The position numbers and the translations under genes were made by a program. From Odiellus spinosus (Eukaryota; Arthropoda; Arachnida; Opiliones; Phalangiidae), in NCBI GenBank assembly GCA_963920705.1, contig OY987225.1, positions 28,829,538 through 28,893,537 on the forward strand: a DNA stretch of 64,000 nucleotides, written 5' to 3'. Positions 45,513-56,619 of the stretch are shown here, piece by piece. Every line of letters starts with the position of its first letter. Positions within the stretch are counted from its first letter, which is position 1. The notes under the pieces are model-generated. The model made no database searches. It saw only the letters and a program-made list of their open reading frames with translations, and was not told the DNA's origin.

Positions 45513-46265
45513 TATACTTGATTTTCAAAAATAATGTCTCTTATCTTAGTGTTAAACATACAAGCATTAGTAAATATGAGTCATAGTGAACATATCTGGG
45601 TCTAGGTAAAAGGGCTTTACTTTAAGAGAAAACCTAGATATAAATCGTTAGAGATCAAATATGAGAGCAGAAAACGTAGTTTTAGTTGAATTTAGGGCTT
45701 TTTATCTAGGAGAAAGAAAAACTAATAGTTAAGGCTGCTTTTCCGCCGAAAGTTACCGATTTCAAACACTAGATGGTGCTCTACATAGAACAAGGGATAT
45801 CGAGAAGAAGAAGACATCTGACAGTCGGAACGCACGCCACAATTACAATGGGTCTTATCTATTGTAAAGGGTCGGAGTTCCCCTTTCTAAGCGGGAGAAA
45901 AACATTTTGTCCGTTTTGGAAAAACCGTCTACCTCTGGCAGTATATAAATCATTGGAGATCAAATAGGAGAGCATAAACCTTAGAAAACCGTATATTCAA
46001 CTAAAACTATCTATGAGAAAGAAAAATATAATAGTTAATGAATATATAATAATTTAGAAAGAGGAAAAAGATATCCTAATTTAAAAGCCCAGATAACAAC
46101 TTAAGATAGAAAATAAAAAATTAAGATAGCAAATAAACTTAAAAACCCAGATAACAACTTAAGATAAAAAAGAAAAAAAGATAAGATTACAAATATTCCA
46201 CTTTTAAATAGGCCCGGATATTGCTCCCCCGCTCCTGCGGGTGAACTCTCCTTTCACCTACTACT

Positions 46266-46349
46266 CACATTCAATTGCACCCGCAAAGGTTCGACGGATT
46301 CGTTCCATTGTCAACTTCTTACAAATCCGATAAAGTTTATCTTTTCTAA
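46266..46349 (+). pseudogene. CP6 C-terminal fragment stranded beyond the element
   Basis: Starts with the right-hand CACATT duplication (46266-46271). Read in the CP6 frame it continues QLHPQRFDGFVPLSTSYKSD to a TAA at 46347-46349, 25 codons in all. The intact neighbour CP7 ends in a similar way (VHPGRGPFVPLSYTYRHGIF), supporting this as the authentic CP6 C-terminus. It is separated from its gene by 11.55 kb, so it is translated only in alleles lacking the insertion. Confidence 0.85.
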
Positions 46350-46404
46350 AACAATTACTGATATATAAATATTTTTTGACTGACCGACTGAAACTTGCTA
46401 ACCT

Positions 46405-46410
46405 AATAAA
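46405..46410 (+). terminator. original CP6 polyadenylation signal
   Basis: AATAAA 56 bp after the stranded CP6 stop. Confidence 0.6.
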
Positions 46411-46994
46411 TAACTGACATAAAACTAAAGTGTGATTATTTCAAGAACAATTTAAGAGCCCAAATATTTCGTGTTTTAAGACAATCCTACAAATTTGAGT
46501 TTGGTAATAAACAAATTTCAGTATTCTAGCTATTACCTACAGACATTTTTATGAAACATGTGTAATTATTGCCAAATTTGCATAAAATTACGAGCTGGGG
46601 ATATTAAAGAATCATCATTAAAAAAGAAACCCGCATTTTTCATTTATTCAACCAAAATATTAAGTTCACTCTCATTTGGTATATTGAAAGCGGAAATAAT
46701 GAAATTCAACACCCAATATCTAAAGTAGGTCAGTGTCAAGGGGCCTAACTCTCGATCTCCCATGCATTCTAATATTTTTAAAAACCAGCAAATTCGGTCA
46801 CCACACCCTAGTGAACCACGTCTTTTAAAGATATGCCCAACCAATAATGGTACACTCAATATTATTTTCAAGGTGTTTCAGACTATAAGTATACATATTT
46901 TACCAATTATGGCGAACGCAAAAAATATTAATTGACCATGGCGATTAAATTGCAATGTTATTAAATTAATATTAAGAGACTGATAAAGGGACTG
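46411..46994. other. intergenic, no gene seen
   Basis: AT-rich; the open minus-strand frame 46644-46871 has no domain or promoter context. Confidence 0.4.
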
Positions 46995-47335
46995 TCTGCG
47001 ATTTTTAAATCCACTTTAAAGTCGACTTTTTTTCAAGCTTAGCAGACGACGTTTACCATAGCAAATTGTACAGTCTAAGCTAGGTTGTGTGAATAAGGGA
47101 AGAGCATGTTAAAGGGGCAAATAACTAAAATAAAAAAGAAAACACAAAAGTCAACTAATCTGCGATTTTTAAATCCACTTTAAAGTCGACTTTTTTCAAG
47201 CTTAGCAGACTACGTTTACCATAGCAAATTGTACAGTCAAAGGTAGGTTGTGTGCATAATGGAAGAGCATTTTAAAGGGGCAAATAACTAAAATAAAAAT
47301 AACTAAAATAAAAATTAAAAACACAAAAGTCGACT
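46995..47335 (+). repeat. 164-bp tandem duplication
   Basis: TCTGCGATTTTTAAATCCAC begins at 46995 and 47159, and the two units match closely through CATAGCAAATTGTACAGTC and AAAGGGGCAAATAACTAAAA. The second unit has an additional short ATAACTAAAATAAAA duplication. Confidence 0.9.
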
Positions 47336-47930
47336 AAAAGTAAAGCTTAAATTTTCGACGGGAAAACCCTAAAAAACGTTAAATTTTCAAGGTAAAATGA
47401 AAGAATTTATGTAAAATCTTATATTTAAAACTAAAATACACCTAAAACTTTAACCCGTTACGTATAGGTAGGTGTGTACCAAACCATACCCTATTAACTA
47501 AATTTACACTAATTGAAATAATTTTGAAGGTGAAAACGACAAAGAATGCGACTAATATAGTAATGGCAGTTGATAACGTTTAGCTCAATTTGTGTTGTTA
47601 GGAAAAAAACGTTTCTTGCCATTTCTAAATCACAGAGGTGGAGACGAATTCATAAGGTTAAGGTCATATTTAGACAGGAAAAATAAAACGACAAAAGAAC
47701 TTAAGGGTGTTAACCAGTACAATAATTATTAATTAATACAAAGCATGTTGCTTCGCGATAAGTGCCAAATATTTACGTCCCACGAGGTTAAAGTTATAAT
47801 ATATATTATATTCCTGTTGACTAAGCAATTTAGCAGACTACTTTTAACCTCTATGAAGGTTAAAATTGTGTATTAATACGCCTCAACTTTGGTTAGTTTG
47901 AGAAGAAATGTCATTAATGTTTGCGCTTCT
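47336..47930. other. CP7 upstream region
   Basis: AT-rich, no gene seen. Confidence 0.4.
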
Positions 47931-47939
47931 CAAATCGGG

Positions 47940-47947
47940 TATAAATA
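47940..47947 (+). promoter_or_regulatory. CP7 TATA box
   Basis: TATAAATA about 90 bp before the ATG; the left-cluster TCAGATTCAG initiator block is absent here. Confidence 0.65.
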
Positions 47948-48028
47948 CAACGCACAGTTTCAAGTCGAAATTAGTCACAATCTTGAGTCTCATCCAGAGA
48001 AGTCAGAAGACTAAACTTAACTTTCAAC

Positions 48029-48422
48029 ATGAAATCAATCGTAAGTTTTAAGTACAATTTAAGTTAATTTTAAATTAAACTACGGTACCAGGAGTCTATA
48101 ATCCTCAATCAAATACTTTCTTGGGTCTTAGATGGGTTATAGGGGAAGGAAAAAGCTTCGAATTGATTGGTTAAAACATGGTTAAAAATTAAACATTGAT
48201 TAGGCTTAGCAATATTCAAAGTATTATTCTAATGTATCAATTTCATTTATTTAGATTGCTTTGGTATTGCTGTTTGCCCTGTTGTCGGTTTGTACAGCCG
48301 GTTATATCTACACCCGACCTCTTTACAGCAAGTACCGAATTGCACCCGGTAATTTCCAAGTGCATCCTGGTAGGGGACCATTCGTTCCTTTGAGCTACAC
48401 TTACAGACATGGTATTTTCTAA
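48029..48422 (+). CDS. CP7: short secreted protein, CP6 relative
   Basis: Exons 48029-48040 (MKSI) and 48255-48422 join in phase 0 (GTAAGT...TTTAG) and predict 59 residues. The signal peptide is MKSIIALVLLFALLSVCTAG. The mature peptide, about 39 residues, is basic and aromatic (YIYTRPLYSKYRIAPG...), ending VHPGRGPFVPLSYTYRHGIF. It has no repeats. The KSI start and the FVPLS tail match CP6, so CP6 looks like a CP7-type gene with an expanded PLQAGPIFQQA middle. A cuticular role is likely by neighbourhood, but a secreted peptide with another function is possible. Confidence 0.8.
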
Positions 48423-48475
48423 GCTACAGATTTAATTGCAGGTAAATGAACTGTTTTACACAATTCAGAGACTTT

Positions 48476-48872
48476 TCTTACCAATTCCTTTTCGTTTAAA
48501 TAGACCTAATCCATTATTAAAATTATTTACAAACAAATATTAAACTTAAAATCAATTTTAAATTTATCCCAAAAAATAGGCTTAGCTGGATTCATGAAGA
48601 TCCTTAAGTTCTTTGAATTTATGAGTCAGCGACCAATCGAATTTTATTAGTAGTCTCGTGGAAATCTCGCCTTAACGACAGGGCTTTGCTCATTGGTCGC
48701 TGACTGATCAATGCTAAGAAATTAAGGATCCCCATGAATCGAGCTAAGCCTATTTTTTTGGGTACTTTTAAATTTTAATATTTGAATTTTACTGGTGGAT
48801 TAGGATTATTTAAACGATAAGGAATCGTAAAAAAAAAAAATCACTTTCAATTAGGTTGCATTCTCCCTTTAA
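48476..48872. mobile_element. TTAA foldback MITE, copy A3
   Basis: The left end is truncated (begins at CCAATTCCTTTTCGTTTAAAT). The right end is complete: AACGATAAGGAATCG ... TTGCATTCTCCCTTTAA. Inner GGCTTAGCTGG/GAGCTAAGCC arms and CGACCAAT repeats are present. Confidence 0.8.
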
Positions 48873-48874
48873 GA

Positions 48875-51345
48875 AATTTCTCAAAGATGAAGTAACAGTC
48901 TCGAAAAATAATTTAATATCTTCTAATATGCTTTATATTTTCCTTATAGGATATATGGAATAACTTTGGGTCTAAATCACTCTTAAAATCTTAAAACGTA
49001 TTCAATTTTCTAAGAAATGTTAAAGTTATATGTACATGTACAAATATTATGGCACAATTGTTAATTAAAGTTTTAGTTCGTTGAAAAAAAAATTATGTTT
49101 GGTCTATGTTTAAATTATAAGCCTATAATTAGTCTAAAATAGAAATCCAAAACAATTCTTTACCTTAAGGCTAAAGACAGGTATTTAAAATCATTACCGA
49201 GTCAAAATCTTGCTTTCAAGATAACTTTACTTAAGTAGGTATATCTATCAAAAGCAGCGACAACATTACTTGACAACATAAATATCAGTAATGTAATTAA
49301 CTAAACCTTGAAAAAGAAGTTCAAATTACGACAATTAAAATTTCATGATTAGAATTAAAAAGAGATTAAGTGAAAGTTAGAGTATAAATAATTACATCTT
49401 TGGAAGGTACATAATTTTCGATAGAAAAGCCAGTTTTTCAATGGAAAGTTACGTCTTTTCAAGGTTAACTAAGTTTTATTCCTAGAAAAAGACCTTAGTA
49501 ACAGGTAAAAATTCGCCCACATAAATTTCAAAAACCGGATTAAAATGTTTAATCCATATTATAATAAATAGCCTCGTACCGGAATATGTAGTCTAAATTA
49601 CAAATGAAATAAGAGTTGGTTGAACTCAATAATAATATGCATATATCCTAAAGGCTTTTAGGAACATCTGATCGAAATATTAATAAAAAAAGAAAAAAGG
49701 GGGGGGGGGGGGGTTTGAAATTTTTGCGTTTAATTTTGGGTTACGTAATTTTTATTTGGGCGTTGGTCTACAGACAAAATTGAAGATTTCATTAATCTTC
49801 AAAATTTAGACTCGAATTTATTTAATTGATTTATTTTATCTATATTTAATTTCTTAAAAATAAAGACTTAACTTTCAGAGTTCATACAACATTTTAACAA
49901 TTTCCCTGATTTTTCCGTGGTATTTCTAGGTACACCAACTTTCTAATGGTACGTGCAATCGGTAATTTGCCTAGGAGGTCGAAGATTAAGGTTATAGCGT
50001 TTTAAGATCTAACTAGGGATCATTTTTGGACCATTTCAATTAAATTCCCACCAGTGGCACAGCAAAAATTCCTGACCTCACCCAAAACATTGACCTTTTA
50101 GGCATATTTTCCCAGACTTTTCAATGATTTCCAGGTCCTGTACAGGAATCATGTTTCCGCGAGTTGACAAATTCTTATAGAATCAAATTCACTAGCGAGA
50201 ATCAAACTTTAAATATGCCCAATCAAATTTTAGAACGCTGTGAAAAGTGGGCTCGTATGTTTCGGGGCCAAGGCCAATTTACAACACTTAAAAAGAATTA
50301 TATCCCAAACCCTATCCTTATTATAATTTTCATCTTTAATACATTTAGAGTTTATGACCATAACATGTTCCCCACAATACCTTTAGCCAATGAATTAACC
50401 CAACTCAACTTGAAACTTCAGCCAAGGTCATTTTAGAAACTCTTTTTGGAGCAGTACATTAACCCCCAAAATTATATAACATTACTTAAACAAGATGGAT
50501 CGTTGTGACACGATAATTACTCAACGTCATGAATTTTATCGCGTAGGCCCATGTATTTGATTGTGCATGATAGCTAAAGTTATTAAAAAAGCATGTTTTT
50601 GCGTAACTAAAAAGCTAGATAACCACTTTCATTTTCAAATAATTTCAAGGTAAAGGGAGTGAGTATTCTAAACATGATATGGTACAAAGAAAAACGCCCT
50701 ATAGGAAACCAACGCCTAAAGCGAAATGCTTGTATTGAAATAAGCTACTAAGAGCACTATTTCTACAACACTATGACTAAGTACAGATAAATCTGAAGCG
50801 GATTAAGACTCAATGTAATTTTAGTATTAAAATAAAGCAGTTTTAAAAACTAATTTTGACAAATTTAACCATGATGTACCATCTACTACAAATATTTCAG
50901 CAGTAAGGTTTTGTACATGTAACGTTGAACTTAGTTTAACTACGTAGAGTATGCACTTCACTTAACACTAAGTAACAAGCTTTGAAGGGTTTAAATTTCC
51001 ATAAAAAAACCAGTTTTTGAAGAGTATTTGAGTTTATTCTAAGGTAGTAAACCCTTACGATAGAGTATTTTGGTATAGACATAATCCTAAGGCTTTGTAC
51101 TAATTGAAATTTCAAGGTGAAATAAATTTAGATTTGATGGTCAGAGTGAATTGTCATTGCCTGTAAGTTATTTTCTAATAAGACAAATGACACGCAGATC
51201 TAGTTTGGAGGGTATTGCAAACTTATTTTGAGATGTATATTAAATGAAAGGGGTTTAAATCTTATATATTAAAGTTATAACGAATGTCTTGAAGGGTTTA
51301 AATGTTAAAAAAAAAAAAGACGCTAAGACATTTTGATGAGGGAAA
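48875..51345. other. intergenic with a 15-bp G run
   Basis: A run of about 15 G follows poly-A at 49699-49713. Otherwise AT-rich. The open frame 50164-50436 has no signal peptide or recognised domain and is not called a gene. Confidence 0.4.
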
Positions 51346-51353
51346 GATGCGGG

Positions 51354-51362
51354 TATATAAAG
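51354..51362 (+). promoter_or_regulatory. CP8 TATA box
   Basis: TATATAAAG 96 bp before the ATG at 51450. Confidence 0.65.
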
Positions 51363-51449
51363 GGTTGTCAGGGATCGACCACTTTACAACTAGCTTCAAA
51401 ATCATTTTGCACGTTCCTGAACTTGTGATAACTAAATTTCAACCCAAAA

Positions 51450-52766
51450 ATGAACGCTTTGGTAAGTATAGTTTTGAAACTTTTTGGTTTTTGTGGATAA
51501 TAAAGTTCTGGTCCTCCGATTTCACTTAATCTTAAGGGCATAGTTGATATCCAAATGGAAATTGAGTAGGTTTTTCGTTAAAAAAACGATTAAAAAAAGT
51601 GTACAAGATAAATGCCATATAGAAACAACATGGCAAGTTGGCAACAATAATAAAAATCCATATTTTATTTATAATCGTCATTTTGGAGACTTAAAATTCC
51701 CCGTAAAACTACGTCATCACTATGGTCGCGTGGCCTACAGTTGATTCTCGCGCGTTCTGGCACGTGATAAGTTTCTTTCGCGCGGTCTTTTTAGTAAAAG
51801 TACTTAATCCAGAAAGTTCTACCTTATTTCGTATGAAAATTATCGTCAATTACATTTCAGAACTAAACTAAATTTTTGAAGAAAATTATAATAATTTGGG
51901 ATTGAAGGATATAAATCTAAATATTATTTCTAACATAATTGAGAGCCGGTATAAAACAATTGAACGAAATCCAATTTCAATAATTATTCTGTAGTCCTTG
52001 GTAATGATCTATAAATAATAATGGGGACCTGCGCAACAGCTAGAGTTTCCGAAAACCGCGAATTTTAAGGAATTTCCCGTTTACAGCTGTTACCGAATAC
52101 CGCTTAATAATTCTTCAAATGTCTCTTAAAATTGTTCAACATATTTTAAACTAATCTAAACTGCGTTATTTTAAAAACCTCCCAAAACAGTCGATCACAG
52201 ATTTTTGTTTCTTATCCAGTAAACTAGCTAGGGTTTTAGGACCTTACAGCTCTTGATTGTCAATTTAAGTTTTAAAATTAAGTACTAACAAATGCTATCT
52301 AAAGAAATTAATTAGTTAACATAATAAATACAATTATAATCGAGGAAGAGAGACGGGAAAACCCAAAGACGATGAAATTGAGGTTTAATAATAAATCTGT
52401 GCTATCTGTTAATTACAGACGGGACTATCTATTTTCGCCGTATTGGCTATGGCGATGGGAACAGCTTTGTACTATCCTGGATCGTACGTCTCTGGTGCCT
52501 ACGCCCCACTGGCCAGCGCTTACTCCCCGATCGCTAGCGTCGCTAGCGCTTATTCTCCCATTGCCAGCGCTTATTCTCCAATTGGCAGCGTCTATTCGCC
52601 ATACGCGAGCGCTTACAGCAGTTCAGTAGTTCGCAGTTATTCTCCAGTTGCCAGCTACTTGGGTTACCAACCGGCTCTAAAGTCCAGCTACGGTGGACTA
52701 TCCGGAATTGGTGGTTATAGCGGTTATAGCGCTTACGCCTATCCTTACGGTGTCAAATACGTTTAA
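51450..52766 (+). CDS. CP8: Ser/Ala/Tyr/Pro-rich cuticular-type protein
   Basis: Exons 51450-51461 (MNAL) and 52419-52766, with a 957-bp intron (GTAAGT...TTACAG, phase 0), predict 119 residues. The signal peptide continues TGLSIFAVLAMAMGTA. The mature chain has repeated SAYSPIAS/SVYSPYAS units, then a Gly/Tyr-rich end (GGYSGYSAYAYPYGVKYV). AGGTAAGT follows the TAA, and a TTTTACAG acceptor lies at 53172, suggesting an intron in the 3' UTR. The composition fits a structural cuticle protein. The intron is the longest in the cluster and contains family-D repeat sequence. Confidence 0.83.
51640..51870 (+). repeat. dispersed repeat family D, copy D2
   Basis: Matches D1 (28470-28690): GCGCGTTCTGGCACGTGATA, TTTCGCGCGG, ATTATCGTCAATTACATT. 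It lies within the CP8 intron. Confidence 0.65.
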
Positions 52767-53199
52767 AGGTAAGTTTATCTTCAGGGATGCTCATAGCTAG
52801 GTTTAAAATGTATTTAAATTTATATTTTAATATGGGCTGAGGATTAAAATATGCATAAAATTATTTTTAAAATTTCCCAATTAGTAATTTACAGTTAATT
52901 AACCAAGTTACGATCACAGCACGCTAAGCCTAACTTCATTTTAAAACTGATAAAAAATAGAGATAAATTAAACAACGTTTAAAAATGGGACCGTGAAATA
53001 CTTTAAATTAATTTCTAGAGTTAAACCTAACTTCATTGGTCAATCAAAGCAACAGATACATTTAACAATAGAGTTTCTTGAACTCTTGAAATACGACTTC
53101 TATAAACAATTAGTTTATATAAATTTTTAACCAAAAATATTGTGTAAAAACTTAACGTTTTCTATTTTACAGATCAGCTATCATTGCTAAACCAGAATC

Positions 53200-54318
53200 A
53201 CCGCGCCGTATTGTTCAAAATCAGCATCAGCATAATTATTTTCCATTGTAAATTTTTCGTTAAGAATAATTGAAATTCCGAAACGTTCTCATTAAAAAAA
53301 CCCGCTTTGTTATTTGTTAAGAAACGCAATCTTTGTCGTTATTTTTCTTTAAAAAACTAGTTTCAGTTCAATAGGTTATAAATTATTCAATAGCATTTGA
53401 CAGAATTACCAACAACGCGGAAAATTCTACCAATAGTTTTTTTTAAATCACATAATCACAAATTCTAAGTCAAAATGACATTTTACAGCCAACTATTTTC
53501 CTTTGGGTGGAAATAATACACTAGTATTCCTACGCCATAGCTTTATACGCGCTAAAATTAACTGATTTAGCGCAATTCATAGAGTGTACCGTAGCACGTG
53601 TCGTGGGGATTTTATCAAGCCAAAGGTTAGGCGTCTTTTGATTAGCTATAAATGCCAAAATCAATAGGTTTCCATTTTTTCCTAAATCTTTTACTATATT
53701 TAAATCTTGCAGTAGAAACGCGTAAAGTATGGGAAAATATAGGAAAATTGTCGAGATTATAGGAATTTATAGGAAAAATTATGAAATATAAGAAATATGG
53801 TCACCTTAAAAAACTTCTAAGATTTTCAGTAAAACACATTTGACCAAAATTTAACCATAAACCAAAAAGAAAATGACCAATAACAATCGCGAAAGTTAAA
53901 TCGTATGCAAATTAGGCATATTAATATACAGTGGATATACAGGTAATCCATCGGGTGTGGTTTAAGATAGAAAAAGAAAAGGTGGCTGGCGCACCGAGCT
54001 GTGACTAACACCGGACTCGCGAGATAAAGAAAAATTTATAACAATAAAAATCGGAACTTTATAAATCATAGTATATGGGCGCAAAAATGATTAAGGGGGA
54101 GGGGTGGGGGATAATTTTGATTAACCTATAAAATATTGCACGTTTGGCCTTTGTCAGATTTTGTCTCTCTTAAAGAGAAAGTATCACGTCATATTGATTA
54201 GTTTTTTTATTTAATTTAGATGGCGAATGAAGCTAACACAGAATTTACTAAAGATTCATTATAACTCACTTAAAAAGTAGGCTTAACAAAGATCCATGGA
54301 GATTTTGGTATCTTTTGG
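53200..54318. other. intergenic, no gene seen
   Basis: The CP8 3' UTR exon probably begins at 53173. Around 53585-53650 there is a copy of the short repeat also seen at 9330-9400. No other gene. Confidence 0.4.
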
Positions 54319-54762
54319 TTAAAGGGAGAATGTAACCTAAATACAAGTGATTTTTTATCGATTCCTTATCGTTTAAATAGGCCAAATCCATCGATAAAAA
54401 GTTTACAATACAAATATTAAACTAGAAATAAATTTAAAACTTACCCTGATAATAGGCTTAGCGGGATTCATGGAGATCCTGAATTGCGTCCGTGTAAGGT
54501 CTAGCGACCAATGAGCAAGGGCCCGTCGTTCACGCGAGACTTAAGTCGCGTGTGATTGGTCGCTAAACCTTACACGCGAGGAAAACAGGACCTCCATGAA
54601 TCCCACTAAGCCTATTTTCAGGGTAAGTTTTAAATTTATTTCTAGTTTAATATTTGTTTGTAAATATTTTCAGTAGTGGATTAGGCCTATTTAAACGATA
54701 AGGAATCGATAAAAAAAAAAAAAAAAAAAATCACTTGTAATTAGGTTGCATTCTCCCTTTAA
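54319..54762. mobile_element. TTAA foldback MITE, copy A4 (complete)
   Basis: The best preserved copy: TTAAAGGGAGAATGTAACCT at the left and AGGTTGCATTCTCCCTTTAA at the right. Subterminal CGATTCCTTATCGTTTAAAT and its complement are both present, with an inner foldback (CTTAGCGGGATTCATGGAGA / TCCATGAATCCCACTAAG) and repeated CGACCAAT/ATTGGTCG near the centre. Confidence 0.9.
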
Positions 54763-55450
54763 ACAAGTGCTTTTGCTCGTTGGTTGGAGCTAGTACTATT
54801 AACAACGGACACATATCTTAATAGATAAAGGTAAATAACCAAAAAATGCCGTTCATAAACGGCAAACAGTTGCAAAAACAGTAGTTTTGTTAATTTTGCC
54901 AATGTTTGCCGTTAGAGGACGCCTACTTTAAGTTAGAAATTTGTTTCTAGCTAAACAGTGACTTATAAACTTGTCGCTGGGTCTCATTTGAGATTTAATA
55001 ATTAGGGATACTTCAATAATCAGGAAAATTAAAATATTTCTTCATAATTCTAAAATAATCGTTCCTGAAGGTTTACTTTAAACCAATATGGCCTTTTTTT
55101 CCCCCCCTCTTCACCCTCCCTTAAAGATCCTCACGGTAAATTTCAACGAATCGTGGCATTATCCCTTTAATTTCTCGATATTTGTACCAAGAAAAGCATG
55201 TACCACAAAAACGCTGACACGACAAAATTCCCGGATTAACTGATTTTGAAAAAGGAAACTTTAGATATCGCAAGGGCATTTTTTTTTCTTTGGTCATTAT
55301 TATTTAGTTGTTGGTTTTGTTTTGGGCGGACGCCCTCCTTTAAGAGAAATTTAAGAGTTACGAAAAAGAAAAAGAAAAATTTAAAGGGTGGGGATATAAA
55401 ATAAAGTGTCCGGTAATTACTAGTGTCAGTATCCGGAGCATTGTTATTCA
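54763..55450. other. CP9 upstream region
   Basis: AT-rich with a short TTGCCGTT..AACGGCAA inverted repeat near 54850; no gene. Confidence 0.4.
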
Positions 55451-55456
55451 AAATCG

Positions 55457-55464
55457 TATAAATA
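55457..55464 (+). promoter_or_regulatory. CP9 TATA box
   Basis: TATAAATA about 75 bp before the ATG; a TATCAGTT initiator-like site lies about 30 bp downstream. Confidence 0.7.
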
Positions 55465-55530
55465 CGAACGGCAATGTGACTAACGATATCAGTTCTTAGG
55501 ATTAAATCGAATCAAAAACACTCGACAAAA

Positions 55531-56618
55531 ATGAACTCTTTGGTAAGTACCGTAAGTTTGAGGTATTTGATCAAGTATATTAGGTTAAGTTTGTATTTGT
55601 ATTGATTTTATGGTAAATTTAGTCGATTTTACTGGTGATTTTATGGTAAATTAAATAGCTATAATCATTCCCATTGAGCTTACATTAAATACAAAAAAAA
55701 AAAATGTCCCTACAAAATACGGAAGTACTTGAAAAATTACTTTAAATCAAATTCTATCTCAGTCTTTTCAATCGAGAGACATTCTCTAATAAACTAGCAA
55801 ATTTGCAAGTACATCCTAATAGTTACGAGCCTTTGATTGCACGACAAATAAACCCACGTCTATTGCGCAATCCACTTCGAATTGGCAGCTCGAGGATAGC
55901 TAGGTTATTTCTAATATATGTGTTTACTTAAATATAAAAATGAGCCTAGTTATTGACTGCGTGGTCAATTCAAAGTAGAATTAATCCAAGAAATTGAATA
56001 AACACCCCCATATATTATCAGTAGACTTTACTTGCTCAAATCATTTGAGCCAATAAGTACGGGAAGTCTTAGATTCTGGTACACCAAAGGTACCAAGTAC
56101 TTATGATCATTAACTCGTTTCAGATCTTCATCTCCGCTCTCTTGGCTTGCGCCACTGTCGCCCTTGGTGGTTTGATTGCCCCAGTAGCCCCGGTACTTAA
56201 GGTAGCCAACTCCGCAGTCACCTACTCTTTTGACAACCAAAAGGCTTTGCCTTACGGAGGCTACGGACACGGTGTTGGTCTTGGTTATGGCGGGTTAGGA
56301 TACGGTGGGCTAGGAGGTTACGGAGGCTATGGTAAAGGACTCGTTGCCGCCCCAGCTGTCGCTGTCGCCGCCCCAGTAGCTGCCTACGGTCACGGTGTTG
56401 GCCTAGGTTATGGCGGACTCGGATACGGAGGAGTTGGAGCCCTAGGTTATGGAGGATATGGTAAAGGACTCGTTGCCGCCCCAGCTGTCGCTATCGCTGC
56501 CCCAGTAGCCGCCTACGGACACGGTGTTGGCCTTGGTTATGGCCGTGGACTCATTGGAGCCGGATATGGTTTGGGTTACGGACATGGATACGGGCATGGA
56601 CACGGATATCACGGTTAA
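55531..56618 (+). CDS. CP9: Gly/Tyr-rich cuticular-type protein
   Basis: Exons 55531-55542 (MNSL) and 56124-56618 join in phase 0 (GTAAGT...TTTCAG) and predict 168 residues. The signal peptide continues IFISALLACATVALG. A short N-terminal region (APVAPVLKVANS, then AVTYSFDNQK) precedes long Gly-Tyr repeats of the type GHGVGLGYGGLGYGG, alternating with VAAPAVAVAAPVAAYG blocks, and a His-rich end (GYGHGHGYHG). The AVTYSFDNQK motif is shared with CP10. The pattern is that of glycine-rich insect cuticle proteins. Confidence 0.87.
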
Positions 56619-56619
56619 A

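Larger units (their letters stand above)
34716..46265. mobile_element. palindromic Polinton-derived element, polymerase only
   Basis: An 11,550-bp insertion starting AGTAGTAGGTGAAAGGAGAG and ending with the exact complement. The left arm (34716-40473) and right arm (40507-46265) mirror each other about 40490.5, and both carry an identical intact family-B DNA polymerase gene. The 6-bp duplication CACATT flanks it, and each side continues a different half of the CP6 gene, so it is one insertion event. AGT...ACT ends plus a 6-bp duplication match Polinton/Maverick elements. No integrase, FtsK-type ATPase, adenain-like protease or capsid frame is present, so mobilisation would need integrase supplied in trans. 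Each arm reads, from outside in: terminal sequence, AT-rich spacer with GATAAG/CTTATC repeats, polymerase 3' end, polymerase 5' end, repeat-rich inner region. Confidence 0.88.
40507..46265 (+). repeat. right arm of the palindrome
   Basis: Inverted copy of 34716-40473. Its 3' part (45280-46265) holds the polymerase 3' flank and AT-rich repeats such as ACAACTTAAGATA. The 64-codon open frame at 45773-45967 has no recognisable domain. Confidence 0.92.

Noticed and set aside
34716-46265. Assembly fold-back artefact as explanation for the palindrome
   Set aside because: A precise 6-bp duplication, transposon-type ends and different halves of one host gene on the two sides fit a real insertion. Not fully excluded without long reads.
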